Shown here one piece after another: positions 1-13,200 of a stretch of 64,000 bases of DNA (position 1 is its first letter; the number at the start of each line of letters is the position of its first letter). The stretch lies in contig NC_003076.8 in NCBI RefSeq assembly GCF_000001735.4, positions 23,935,835-23,999,834 of the forward strand, written 5' to 3'. The stretch comes from Arabidopsis thaliana (lineage: Eukaryota > Streptophyta > Magnoliopsida > Brassicales > Brassicaceae). The notes under the pieces are model-generated. The model was not told the origin of the DNA, did no database searches, and saw only the letters and a list, made by a program, of their open reading frames with translations. Made by a program: the position numbers and the translations under genes.

Positions 1-3000
1 AAAACATAATTTTGAAATATAGAACATAATTTTTCTAATTAAAACTATTTAAGAATGATATCTATCTGTAAAACTACAAAATATAATAAATCCATACAAA
101 TGAAAAATGGTTTCAGAAAGCTGTTTTTTGGAACTAATCGATACTTTAAGACAAAATAAAACAAATATTCGTTCTATACTTGCAGATGAAGCAATCGTAT
201 GTACAACGTTTCAGTGTCGTGTTTGTGGTGTTTTTCTTCCATATAATTGCACTTTTCACGGTACATACGTACTTTAGAACATTTTTATCACATCATTTCC
301 TCATCCTCTTATTTTAATTTAATTTTCTCTAAATAATTTGTAATGTAGCATAGTGAAACATACTACTTTAATTGTTGAATTCCCTCGTGTTTAATTGTTT
401 TATATTTTTCAACACATATTTTTACATCACAATCATGGGCTCATGGCTAACTACATATTGACTCTTTAGTATTCCCTCTATTACATCAAGTTTATCAAGT
501 CTGATGTTGTGAAATTTTCATACAAATTAAAAAAATAACTTTTACATTTTAATATTATTATTTTATTAGTTTAATAATATTAACTATATTTTTTTCTTAT
601 TTTTATTGGTCAACAATAAAAATAATAATGATGTTGATGTAGAATATCAATAATTGTGGAACAAAAAAAAAACTCAAAACATTGAACTTTTAAGATCAAA
701 AGGGAAAATAAAATATTGCATAACTATTGTACATAATAATACAAGTTTTAGAATGAAAAATATTAGATAACTATTCGCCGAAAAAATCACATTGTACGGA
801 TAGATATATGTGCAGACTAACGGAATAAGACTTCATAACATAACCATAATCATTTATTTACATAATAAGTTTTTACTTTTTTTTAGACAAAAACGCAAAT
901 CCTGCATTATTGCGTTTTATCAAACATTATGAATTTTTTTGAATTTTTTTTTTGTATAATCATAAGAAAAACATCATTTAACCATTATAGTTTCGCTTCA
1001 ACTGAAAACTAGACAAGTCAAATAAAAGTCAGAATTAAATTTGATACAGTACTGATTTCAGACTAACATAAGGATGCCATTGTGCGACTATCAATTAGTT
1101 AAAATTCATCGTGTTACGCCACCAACTTTAGATATATAAATGTGCAATATGCATATACATATATGGACTGTAAAAATTTGTGAAAAGTTGGCATGGGGAA
1201 TGACAAATTGTGAAAGCAAAAGACATGCATGGCTTCAAATTGAGCCTTTTAGGCACCTACGAATCTATAGGAGCAGAGATTTGCCTCGAGAAAGAGTGAG
1301 ACATATAAGTATAACACTCTCCAATCTCTTCATTGATTTTCATGTTTTAGTGAAATTTGAGCCAACTTGATTCGTTCAGCAGATATTTTACTTCTTGTTT
1401 TCGTTTAATTCTGATAAGAATTAATGAATATCACGATGGCAGTTTTATTTATCTATAATTTTAGTGGTCTCTGTATTTCTATTATAATAAAAAAATTGAG
1501 TGATTTTCTTGCAAAACATTTCTTTTAATTGTTCTATGAGTTTCATCTAATCCATTTGCTCTGCACTATTATTATTATCATTTGTGAATCTGAATTTTTA
1601 AGCTGAACGATAGACGTATATACCATTTTATACACGTATAAGTCGTAACTGCCGTAAAAGGCAATTTTGTCTCCTTTGTGTGTTGTCGTTGGGTGTAGAA
1701 GACACTTGTAGCCAAACTTTTACACGTATGTATGTAACATCACATTCTATGTTTATACACGTATTATACTTTTTTTGTACCTATTTGCTGCATTCTTCGT
1801 ATGCTAAGTTTACTATTTTTAAGGATTCAGACAACATTAACGTACTGTCGTAACCTGTTTGCACGTTCGTTGCCTTTGCTCTTTTATCTTCCGAAGGTAT
1901 TATCTAAAACTCTAAAGTAGGAATAGAAGAAAATCAAATACTAATATTATAACGATTAATCGATCATAGCGGTGAAAAAGGTACAATGAGACTTTTGGAA
2001 GAGGTGGAGCCGGTCCTAAATCCTAGGATGTCCTAGAATTTATGTAATATGCTTTTTGCTAGGATCAAAACATCCTTTTACATGCATATTTCTTAAAGAG
2101 AAAGACTCAACTTTTTTTACTACGAAAATCATAGTATTGGTTTGGGATTTTGTTTTGTCAACAACACAAAAACGTGAAACACATTATAGTATAAATTTAA
2201 ATTTGAGTTACATGATAGTATAAATCACACAAGATTACATATTTTGGTTAGTATTGTACTCATATCTCTAAATTTTATACAAATTTGTAAAGTCATTTAA
2301 TACAACTCTCATTATTTTATCAAAGCGTATATTAAAATTTTGATACAGTACTATATGATTAAAATAAAACCATTAATGAAGATCACACAATGGTCTTTGA
2401 AGTTTTAATCTCGTTCTCCAGGTCTGATCCGATATAGGAAAAAATCAGTTAACTTGATTTTAGGCTTTTGTGAGTTTTTATCTCCCGTTTAACTCCGGTT
2501 CAACTGAGTCTTCGGTTCATTTGAAGCTGACTGGTTATCGACTCAAGATGTAAATGGGCTACGGTCTGTTACAAGGCCCAAATGAAAATTAAAAGAAACC
2601 GAGAAGAAAAGCCCAGAGAGGTTGAGTCTGAAGAAAAGCCCATCGTCTTCTTTTTAATAAATTAGAACAACGCATCTTATAGACCCATTAGATATTTTTC
2701 CCGGAACTTGACTATGGATGGGTCTATAAGATGAAATGGTTATTTGTTTTTAACATTTAGCAGTCTAAATATATTATTTTAACAAAATATTAGACAATAA
2801 TGAAAAGAAAAAAATATCTGAAATACAGTTTTGCATTGTTTGGTTTAGAACAGTTTTTTTTTTTTTTTTTGTGTCGCGTGGCTTTAGTGTAAATTGTCTC
2901 ATCAAAATTGTATAGTCAAAATTTATTCTAACGGTATTGTAGGAAAACGAAAAGAAACAACAAAACAATTCGTGAATAGGAATCATAAAAACACACTTTC

Positions 3001-5100
3001 TGTCTATATACGATAATTTTTAAAAATCACCGATAATATTGGAATCAAAACAAGAAAGGAAAACAAACAGCTATAATGAGTTTGTGGGCGACGGTTGTCT
3101 AACCTTTGGTTCTGTCTATTTATTATCTTATCCAATCATATTTTATGGGTTCCCCTCGTGGCTTCTTCAATTATTATTCCTCACAAACCTTAGATTCAAT
3201 TTTTAATTGTTTGCTATATTTGCCTCTTTAAACTTCTTTAAACATTTTTTTTTTTTTTGCAATTTTATTAACTTATGATTTATTTGGAATAAGTACTAAC
3301 TTCCGATGGTTTCAAAAATTCAAAATTCGTATGTGTAATTTCATGTTAAACCGCTAATTTATATATATTAAACAGTTAAATATGCATTTTATATACACTC
3401 GTATGCAATCGCTAAACTCATTGTATAAACCGTTGATTTTGGTTTTCAAAAATTTTATATCGATTTTGCTTAAACAAGTCGAATCCTTGCACCTGCTTTT
3501 ATACATTTTATATTTAAAGTGATTATTTTTTACTATAGTAAAAAATACATTTTTAGTAAGAAATTAAGAGAAAAGTTTGTATCATACTTACTAGTTTATA
3601 TAGTAAGAGATTGAGTTATATGCATAAATAAATTGATAATTCAGGTATTTAATCATGCGAATCCGCAATTTTATTGAACAACTGTCTAAACACTTCACAT
3701 AATTGTAATTGACTAAAGATAAGTGATAATAATGTGAAGATTTAAATATAGATGTGTATTGTTGTGGAAGACACGCGGAGGAGAATCTTGGGTTGTATCG
3801 ACAAAAAAGAAGAGAATCTTATGTTGATGGCTATGACTGTTTTTTCACTGTGTGTAAGCTCGAAATTTCCTTTTTAAGAGCGTATATATTCTTTTCTTCT
3901 AATAAAGAAAAAGTTTTGCCCCAAAAGGTAGTTATTTGAAAAAAAGTTCAAAGCGAAACTTCGAAAAGGTTTTAATGGAGTTACGAAAATAAATGTTTGA
4001 ATGGTATATATTGTACAAAGCAGAAAAACAGTAATTGTAGTAAGATTTATATATCATTAGCATAATCGCATATATCTTAATATTAGCAAGTATATGGAGC
4101 TGTCGTTTGTTTTGTTTATTTCGATGGGATACAAAAACAGAAATTCTTTTTAATTAATACTAATAATATTTCTATTAATGCTTTTATTATAAAATGTTGT
4201 GGAGTTGTACAAACAAACAGAAATAGTTATAACGTGGACCGCTCAATTCTTGTCTACTTATAATATTTTTTTGCAGATATAAACTGAAACGATATTACAA
4301 TCATTGTAGCCTGAAAAACCATTTTTATTTATAAACAACATTAATATCAATTAAGCCAAGACTTTGTATAGGGATGAGGATGACACCAATACGCAAAATA
4401 TAGAATGCATATGAGATGTAACTGAAATGTTGACCAAAAACATGTTTAGTAAGATTAAACTCCACCAATGTTGACGAAAACAATCCTATTACTCAAGATA
4501 GAAATGACATATAGTTAAGAAACTGTATCCAAATAAAAACGGAATTAAGTGGTATAATTTAGTATTGGCTTAGGTATGAAACACGTTTAGAATTATTTTA
4601 CAACTATAAATCTAAAAACACCACTTTTATTGCAAACAAACAATATAGATAGGAAAATATCAATCTATCTGTATTAAAACTGAAATGACCGATTAATCTG
4701 TGTCATACACAAATGAAAGTATATATAAAAAAACTACATATGCAAGTTGACATCAGCTTCTGGTCATTATCGCTTAAACGTTATACAAACAAATACTTTT
4801 AAGGAACATTAACAAATAATTAGATTAAAATACAGATTTTGGGTAAACCATAGGTATTTATCTTCAAAAAGTGTACCCTAATTTTTCTCTATCTATCTTT
4901 TTTTCAAAATGTTGAGTTAAAGGCACCAAGACTTGCCATTTTGTGCCAAGTATAACAAAGAACCCAACTTGTGAACCTAAATTGCTGTGAAAGAGATCGT
5001 TCTTCTCTCTGTTTCACATAAAAGGAAAACATAAGAAAAGAAAAAAAAAAATCTTTCTCTTTCACAATCTTAATTTCTGCTCACCATCAAGGCAAGTTTC
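1..5100. other. Gene-poor AT-rich intergenic region
   Basis: I see no supportable gene here. The short open frames have no recognisable domain and no splice partners. The stretch is AT-rich with many homopolymer A and T runs. Around 2565-2645 there are several GCCCA/GGCCCA (site II-type) words, which resemble a plant housekeeping promoter, but no coding start follows. A perfect short inverted repeat at 2673-2733 is listed separately. The last few hundred bases are the upstream region of the gene starting at 5298. Confidence 0.6.
2673..2733. repeat. Perfect 16-bp inverted repeat with 29-nt loop
   Basis: The arm CATCTTATAGACCCAT at 2673-2688 is the exact reverse complement of the arm at 2718-2733, separated by 29 nt. 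It could be a very small foldback element (MITE remnant) or a chance or regulatory hairpin. No target-site duplication is obvious. Confidence 0.6.
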
Positions 5101-5266
5101 CTTCTTTTGATCCTCAACAATTTCCATTGCTACTAAAAATATCTTCTTTCCAAAACAATTCACGCATTTACGTTTTTCTCAATCTTTACATATATGGTAA
5201 CCAACTCTTATTCCATTCCTCTGTAACTCACACAAATTCCTGTCCAAAAATTAGTTTTTTCTTTTC

Positions 5267-5277
5267 ATGTGATGTGA
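5267..5277 (+). promoter_or_regulatory. Two overlapping start-stop uORFs (ATGTGATGTGA)
   Basis: Just upstream of the ATG at 5298, an ATG is followed directly by TGA (5267-5272). A second ATG overlaps the A of that TGA and is again followed directly by TGA (5272-5277). If this stretch is in the mature leader, these minimal start-stop elements could stall or bleed off scanning ribosomes. Whether it is retained depends on a possible leader intron that I cannot settle. Confidence 0.45.
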
Positions 5278-5297
5278 GAATTTGGGTTACGAGAAAG

Positions 5298-6161
5298 ATG
5301 AAGACTATTAGTGGATTAGGTATTGGGTTAAGTTTAATGTTTGGGTTTCTTCTATTAGCACTTGTTGGAGAAGTCTACTATCTTCTAAGATGTAAGAAGC
5401 ACAAGAAGAGAGTCATAAGCCAAGAGAGTGAAGAAGAGAAAGAAGAAGAACAACAACAAAACGGATACGCTAAAGAACTAATCCAGCTCTTCTGCTTCAA
5501 AAAACCTCAATCTCTGCAGCAAAACAATGGAGGAAGAGAAGGTGAAGTCTCAATGAATGAAGATGGGAATCCAGATTTAGAACTTGGGTTGATGAAACAC
5601 TTGAATGGAGGAGATCTAGGGTTTGAAGCAGAGCTTATGAAGCTTCATAACCAGAGGTTTCTATTCACAATCATGGAAGAGACAAAAGCAGATTTGGAAT
5701 CTGAAGATGGGGGTAAATCAAGATTAGGTTCAAGATCAAGAAGAAGAAGCTTGAGTGATGTTCCTAATGACTGTAATACCCCTGGATTCACTCCATTGGC
5801 TTCTCCTAAAAAGTCATCATCTCCTCTGGAGTCTTATCCACACCATGGATTCAATCCTCTGTTTGAGTCAGACGGTGAGCTTGAGTTTAACAAGTTTTTC
5901 AGGTCCTCTTCTTCACCTCCACCGAAGTTTAAGTTCATGAGAGATGCTGAAGAGAAGCTAAGGAAGAGATTGATTGAAGAAGCCAAAAGAAGAGAACTCT
6001 CGATTGTAACAGAAGGTTCGTTTCTCAAGTTTATGAATCCTGCGATGAACAGAGAGAAGAAACAGAGTATTCAAGAATGTGATGAAACGGTGTCGTTTTC
6101 TCCTTCTTCTTCCTCATCAGGTACAACAATTACAAATCTTAGAACGTTAGTGGTTGTTTAG
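5298..6161 (+). CDS. Single-pass membrane protein of unknown function (AT5G59350-like), 287 aa
   Basis: This is an intronless reading frame. The start is the first in-frame ATG, at 5298; the open frame extends further upstream but without a Met. Residues about 5-30 form one hydrophobic segment (GLSLMFGFLLLALVGEVYYL) followed at once by a basic stretch (RCKKHKKR), which predicts an N-out/C-in single-pass or signal-anchor protein. The rest is polar and low complexity: Glu-rich around residues 45-60, Ser-rich (SLSDVPNDCNTPGFTPLASP) near the middle, and a charged possible helix (AEEKLRKRLIEEAKRREL) near residues 220-240. I do not recognise an enzymatic domain. Plants have a family of such short transmembrane proteins of unknown role, and by memory this is AT5G59350. 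Two start-stop uORFs lie about 25 nt upstream of the ATG. Confidence 0.8.
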   Translation: MKTISGLGIGLSLMFGFLLLALVGEVYYLLRCKKHKKRVISQESEEEKEEEQQQNGYAKELIQLFCFKKPQSLQQNNGGREGEVSMNEDGNPDLELGLMKHLNGGDLGFEAELMKLHNQRFLFTIMEETKADLESEDGGKSRLGSRSRRRSLSDVPNDCNTPGFTPLASPKKSSSPLESYPHHGFNPLFESDGELEFNKFFRSSSSPPPKFKFMRDAEEKLRKRLIEEAKRRELSIVTEGSFLKFMNPAMNREKKQSIQECDETVSFSPSSSSSGTTITNLRTLVVV

Positions 6162-9100
6162 TATTAGCATCTCTGTGGCTTTACTCTTTTAATTTTTATT
6201 TTTGGTTGAATTTTTGTTTCCAAAAATTTCAATTATATTGTGTGAAAATTCTATCTTTCCTTTCTCTCATTCTTGTTATTTAGGAATGATTTCTTCTGTA
6301 CGTATCAATCTGAAATTTTTTGCAGATGCTTGTTTTGTTTTCGTCTAAGAAATCTTCTTAAGATATAGAAATTATATAATTTGTTCTCTAACCAAATAGG
6401 CAATAACAAAATATTTTGTATAAAGCTAGCTTTTGGGAAAGTAATGTAAAATAACATTGTGTTAGGTTTGAAAGTTGGGGTTAATAATTCAAATCTTTAC
6501 AGCGCCACAAGTTGAAATTTTCTACCAGAATAAAATATTACTTTAAGTAACAGATAAAAAGTGTAAATTATGGCACAACAAAGCATGAATAATACTATTT
6601 GGATTTTCTAAACGTAAAAAGAAAAAATATCATGTTATATATATCTAGACTACATTTGAATAAAAACTTGTAAGAGAAAGAAACCTTTTTGTGTTGTCTG
6701 AACTAGAAAAATTCAAGGCATCACGCGATGTATCGCCGAAAGCTTTGTTTTTGTTTCATTCACTTACCTTTTTTTCCACAGTTTACTTTTAGATATAATG
6801 AAATATACCTACTCACACCTATGTGTATTTGGTTTGGTTGCTTCCAACTTCCAAGCAACCCAAAATTCAAGATAAATTTGTTCAACTATCTTCCGTTTCT
6901 GCATAAAAGTCATAATTAAATCAAAAAGCAAGTTTTGTTAACAAATTTAAACTTGTAAAAGTTTCAAATTGAAGTACATCTCTATCTAGCAGAAAAAGGT
7001 ACCAAAAATCCTAATCTAAACTTGGAATAATTTTGAATTATTGGACCACTGGTACTGACCATATGACTTTATTAGTGGTGAGTTTGCGACATTTTTCTCG
7101 TCAGAAACTCTTATTTATTCTTAATCACTATGAATTATCGGCTGTTAAAGCACAACTGCAGTACTTACCCAAAAAAAGAAAGTCACAACTGTTTTTACAT
7201 ATTTTCTAGGTGTTTCAAACATCGACTGAATAAGTATATTACTATATTTAAATATTTTTTGGATTCTTAAGTGATTATAATAGTATTTTAATTTTTGTTT
7301 TGAATACAATAACTAGAATTTGTCAATCAGTGATAATTACAAATGAATTTTTCTGGATCATGGTTGTACTGGTTCGATGATCATCATCGAATCAGTATTA
7401 TTTTTGTTGTTGTTTATATCTTAATTACAAAAGAATTTGAAATAGACAGTGTAGCAAAAAAAAAAAACTATAAATGTAAACACCCTGTATGAACAAAAAC
7501 TAGAAATGTGTTGTTAAAGTACAAATGTATTAATGTATATATACGTATACGTACAACACGCATTTTCATATGTATAAATGTACGTATTAGATGACACATG
7601 TGAACATGGCGGCACGTGAAAGAACCAAACTCAAAGAGACAGAAAAGGGAAGGGGTCCTGGAAACACACGTCAACCTCGTAGCCCCCACCTTAAAATGTA
7701 TACGTAATTAACTATGATTTGTTTGTTAATCGTTTGTATTAATCGTGATTTGTTTGATAAAATTATGGGACTGCATGTACTCGACCAGAAAGAAAAATCA
7801 TGATAACAGATATGTTACATGTAGTGTTTGTTATAACGTCTTCTAATGATCTGTCATAATCAGTAGTTCAATACGAACAAAAGAATTTAAATACAAAGAT
7901 GCCAAAAATTTCAAGAATCAAAATTTCAAATACATCTTATACGAATCCAAAACCTTTGATGTCAGTGACCAAGCCCTAATATCCACCGTACGTTGACACT
8001 TAGAGACAAAATTTTCAAATTACTAAGACTATCCACATAATTGGCCGTTGCAGTAGTCAGTGAAACTCGAATTTAGATATATGTATTATTTTACATATTT
8101 TTTTAAGATAACCGATTGTTGCCGACAAACAAAAAATATGACCAGTCGAACTGCCATTACCAGTTAAGTTATAGTTTATTACATTAATAGTAATGGACTA
8201 AAGGTGCGTGCTATTAAAGTATGGAGATGGAAGAGACAACCTAACTAAACAATTGTAATTTTGTGGTTAATTATGTCGTCTAGATTCAGTTGGATTAAGT
8301 TATCTGGCCATTGTAAAAGACTTGATCCAAAGATAACCATTGTGCTTTCGTTTCTTGTCAAAGTCCTCTTTTCGTAATTAAAATGTTTCAGAAAGAAAAA
8401 CTTAGTTTAGAACGAATTTCGGAAAGGAGCAGAGAGCCTATGTTTGAAAACTTTGTGTCTTAATTCTTTAATAAATGTCGTTTTGTATCATAATTCTTAA
8501 GATGATTTTTCTTAAACAGACGTCGTTTTGTGTCTTTACGAATTTAGAACAGAGGCCCATTGAGTGAAACTAAATGGGTTTAAAATATCAGACGAAAACA
8601 AAAAGACTTGAAAGCCCAAATAAATAATTAAGAGACTCTACTTTTCAGTTCTTTATAAACTTTTTTTTGCCTTTGATGTTTTTTTTTTCTCTGTCAGCTA
8701 TATTTCTAAGTAACTGAAGCATCCGAACATGAATAAATTTCAAATTATAAATTTATAGTTAAAAAAAAAATTATGCATATAGGTTAATGATCTTAATTTT
8801 GTTTCTAATCAGTATATCAAATTTGTTCTCACTAACAAAATTACATTATACTAATAGTTTCACACGGCTCTGATTCTGAATATACATGTGTATAAATAAC
8901 TTAGTGGTAATACTAAAGTAAAGATTACTCTTAAAAAAAGGGTGATGTTAATTATATAATAGATATGAGTTACCTCGAGAGGGGAATATTTGGGAAGAAT
9001 AGGATGTGTGGGGATGATCAAACACGAACGCATGTTTGCTTTTGTAGGGGGACAAAAGTCAAATACACTGAAAATTTCAAGATTCAATCTTAAAGTAATT

Positions 9101-9760
9101 CCCTAACCCCTAAGACATTCAAAAAGTCAACTTCTTGTTGATTGAGATAGATTAACCATATACGTAATTTTATGGACACTTTTAGCTTAGGATCCTCCAA
9201 TTATATATTAAAAAGAAAAAAAGAAAAAGTAAAACAACGTGAAAGAGACAAACATAGATCTTGGAATTGGATAGTAGAAGACAAACTTAGATAAATTGAT
9301 ATATGATTTAGATAAACTTACAAAGATAAATGTAAAACGAACAATTGAATCCTAAATAGTAACGTCAAAAAATTAGGCATCATCATCCAAATCAGATACT
9401 GCAAACAATTAATGTAATACATGCATTGTTATATGGCATACCATGTATTTATATGCGGATAGAACATGGATCAAGATCTAGCACTCTCAATATTATTACC
9501 GAAATCTTTAAAAAAAACAAAACTGAATTTAATTTCATATTCGTTTGAGAAAAACAACATGCTTTTGTTTTCTGAACTTTGAATTTTATATAAATTCACA
9601 TCAATATCACACCAATACCAAACCCTAAACTTTTGTTTTCCTTTTTGATATTAAACACACTAATATAGCGTATAAACTTATATAAAAAACGCAAACAAAA
9701 AAGTGGGAAAACAACAAATCAAGCCTATGGATAGATAGAGATATATGTATAGACTATTGG
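6162..9760. other. Intergenic region, no gene seen
   Basis: The first 100-200 bases are the 3' UTR and terminator region of the upstream gene. The remainder is AT-rich with scattered short frames lacking domains or codon bias. Near 8550-8620 are GGCCCA and GCCCA words with nearby TAAATGGG, again promoter-like without a matching coding start. The end of the stretch is the 3' flank of the minus-strand gene at 9761-10225. Confidence 0.6.
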
Positions 9761-10225
9761 TTAAAATCTCGCTTTCTTGATCTTTTTACCAAAATCTTGA
9801 AGAACAGACGGAGGAAACATGGATTCGACCTCTCTAGCTACATCTAAAAAAACCACCGATCTCTTTACCCACATGCCTCTCCGTTTCATGGACGGGATAG
9901 CTTTTGGCTTTCTCGGCGGTCGAGGAGGACAATAACACACACTGTTCGAGTTTCTCGGCGTCTCTGGGATCTTTACAGGAGACTCTTCATCCTTACATTC
10001 CCATTTTCGTTTTCCTCTCGATCCATCTTGTAGATTTTCTAGTTCTTGATCTTGTTGTCGGTGTTGGTGGTTCCGTTGTCTGTTAGATTGATTTTCTTGG
10101 TGGTGTCGAGATAATGATGAATCAAGAGAGTCGGATTTTGATGGAACTAGGAGACTCTCAGGTTGTTGCGTTGCTTCAATATCTTTGTCATCAGGGAATA
10201 AATGAAAAATCTTAATCTTTGACAT
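9761..10225 (-). CDS. SMR13: SIAMESE-related (SMR) CDK-inhibitor-like protein, 154 aa
   Basis: This is an intronless minus-strand frame. The start at 10225 is the first in-frame ATG (MSKIKIFHLF); the longer upstream frame has no Met. Residues 1-80 are polar and low complexity, rich in Gln, Ser and His. The conserved part is C-terminal: ESPVKIPETPRNS at 81-93, then CPPRPPRKPKAIPS at 99-112, the basic KRR at 114-116, and a hydrophobic/acidic FLDVAREVESMFPP at 126-139. A threonine-proline core followed by CPPAPRKPK, basic residues and a terminal E-[LV]-E-x-[FM]-F element is the signature of the plant SIM/SMR family, which binds and inhibits cyclin-CDK complexes in endoreduplication and stress checkpoints. 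I remember AT5G59360 being listed as SMR13; that symbol is less certain than the family. The C-terminal KKIKKARF tail could aid nuclear import. Confidence 0.68.
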   Translation of the reverse strand: MSKIKIFHLFPDDKDIEATQQPESLLVPSKSDSLDSSLSRHHQENQSNRQRNHQHRQQDQELENLQDGSRGKRKWECKDEESPVKIPETPRNSNSVCYCPPRPPRKPKAIPSMKRRGMWVKRSVVFLDVAREVESMFPPSVLQDFGKKIKKARF

Positions 10226-13200
10226 CTTATCACAAACAGGAAAAGAGAGAGTAACTTTAAAAGAAAAAATAATGACTACTGATCGATCAGAAACAACAAA
10301 CAAGATCTCGATATATATCAAGGTATACGTGTATATATGTATGTGACTGTGTTTATATCATTGTACATATATTTGATGCAAATAAGGAGCAGAGAAATTG
10401 AAATTAAGATCTTTAAGTGTGTGTGTATTTGATATTTGTGAGTGTGTGCGCTTGGTATATAACAAAGAGCGAAGACACCTCCAAATCGACAAAGGAGCAA
10501 GGCATGCAGGCCGTAAAATGAGAAGGACTTCTAATTAATAAATATTTTTATACATGAAGAAAAAGGTGGAAAAAACTGCCACACACTCACTTAGTCATAT
10601 TATTGTGTCTATATGACTATAACTAGTATAAATAGTTTGGACTCGTTGTCTCCCACAATAATTCAAAATGATAAACTGTTGCCACTACGAAAAATGTAGG
10701 AGTGTAACGTCTGAATAATTCTATAAGAATCTGTAAATATATCATTGGAAGAATTATAGGATCAATTTTTTAAAGCTGTGACTATGGCAGAGTAGATTTT
10801 ACAAGCTTATAATGGATTAAGGTTTGAATACTTTCTTTTAAGCAAGCAAGTTCGATGTATTCTGACTGCAATGTGATAATACGTATTCATCATTATAATT
10901 ATAAACGTATACATAAGCATTAGTATAATTTTAATAAGACTATGTGGGGTCATGAAGCAGAGAAATTGAAATGAAAACCCACTTTGTGCGAGGGATCCTA
11001 TGCAACACATATGAATATCGTTCTACATTTATGCATTTACATACAAACCACAAGCATATAATTAATTATACTCTTATCTCTTTATATAGTAATTGTTTAT
11101 AAAACTTTAGCCATAAAGAAATCAGTCTTTCGCCATACTGAGATAGTCAGATTCATGTCTTTTCACTATTTTCTTTTGTGTTAAAAGATCATCTTTTCAC
11201 TTTTGATCCTCTTTATAAATAAAATAAGTGTATCAGACTATCAGTATATAAAGTAGCGAATATTCAAAATTAATTTTTGAAATAATTCAATTTAGACGCT
11301 TGTTTTTTTGTGGATCACCAAATTCAATTTAGACTATAACAACTTTTAAGATACTACTAATCATTTAAACTTCATTTTTTTGTTTTTAATATATATTACC
11401 AGTTTGTTTGTTGCATTTTGAGCCTTTGAGGTGGACTAATCGACGCAAATTATCTGTTTGAAAACATTTGAATTAAACAATATAGTAACCGTGTTAATTA
11501 ATTACCGATATAGAGGTAATTTGTCACATATCAGTAAAACTAATAGTATTTGAACAGAATAGCCTAGTTATATTTTGGTTTAGTTTTTCATAATAAAGCT
11601 CATGTGACTCATATATACTTTACTTTAGATTCGTCGAAATCAAGTCACGTGATTAACTAAGATCTAGTGCTTCTTCTATGGTATCTATTACCTTTTAAGC
11701 TTTGTATCCGCTTTTTCCATCTTTGATCTTATATTCTTATTAATTATTTTATAAGCTTTCATCAGATCCTGATGTTACTCTTTGTAAACTTATAAATTTC
11801 AGTAATTAACCCTTTATCAAAAATAATAAGGGTCGATTATATACATGGGTTTTAGTTATGGAACGTAATGTATATAGACTATATATAAGTACATTTTAAA
11901 TTGATAACTATAGTAGATAAATAAGTGTTACCTAATATGTTAAAACATACACAAATCGTTGCATTTGGCGTAATCTTAGGCTTCTTGTCAAAAGTCGTAA
12001 GACTGATTCCTAGGATTCCTTCATTGACACTGATGTGGTTTTGAAGAGGTTGTAGATTTGGTACTGTCGTTTTTCTTTCTTTGTTTCTTAATATTGTTGT
12101 TTTTTAACCACTCCCCATCTACGTATACTCGGTCCGAGATTTCTGTAGAGATACATATATAAGAAATTGGTAATCCAAATGCAATTATTTTAACTAGATA
12201 CCAAAAAAAGAAGTGTCTTGAGTTTTATAAAAATTCATTAATACCCAACGAAATTTTGTAATTAAATGTGGACAACAAACTTATTTGGAATTTTTGTTTG
12301 TATCTTAGAATTTATGGAAATACTGCTGTTGAAGGAACAAATTACAATTTTTTTTTTCTATGGAAATAATAATTCGAAAGATGTCAAGTATGTCTCCATG
12401 CTGGGGTGTGCGGGGTCCATTTGAGATTGCTTGGGTTTCACCGCATCCTAAGTTTATTATCCTTGAGATTTGTTCCCGAACCCTTATTTTCATAAATAAA
12501 ATAGAAAAATACATTTAAAGTAGACTAGTAGAGTGATAAGTTGGGGCACAAAAAAAAAAAAAAACTAGTAAACAATTGCTAATAAAAAAGGGTAAAAACT
12601 ATGAGTAAACAATTGTGAAAATATATATAACAAGTTTTTAAAAATATATTTATTTGATGTACCACGTATATCAATATATAATCCGTTAAATAATGATATA
12701 ATTACAAAAAAATAACTCACACACTTATATTTAATAAATTATATAAAAATAACATATTAATTATTTCTGTCCGTGATCATTAAATTGGAAAAGTGAAAAC
12801 GACCAAAATGATCCAAATTCATTTTTCTTTGCTAGACATTAATATTTTTTCCACTCAAATATCATTTGTTTCATTGCCAACTAACACAAACACTCATTAA
12901 ACTATATATAAAAACTACTCGAATAACATTTTTTTTTGTTTACTGAAAGTCAAATTTCTAGCAAATGCATCATATCATTTACATAGATGCAAATATATAA
13001 CTTTGATTGGTATCTTATTCAAAGGACGGTAAGAGAAATAAATATATAATGCTATTTCATAACTAATCGTATATTAATACGAATAACAGAAGAACCACAC
13101 TGTCTCTCATACCAAATAATTACATCTCATGCTCATGCTTAATTATGTTGCTTCCCCACATCCTATCATCATTACACCATTTTCTCAATCTCCGCCCAAC

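Noticed and set aside
1140-1370. 76-codon frame as a small gene
   Set aside because: It has no recognisable domain or homology I know, and lies in AT-rich DNA without promoter or splice context.
5127-5297. N-terminal extension of the membrane protein at 5298
   Set aside because: The upstream frame has no ATG; the hydrophobic segment begins right after the ATG at 5298.
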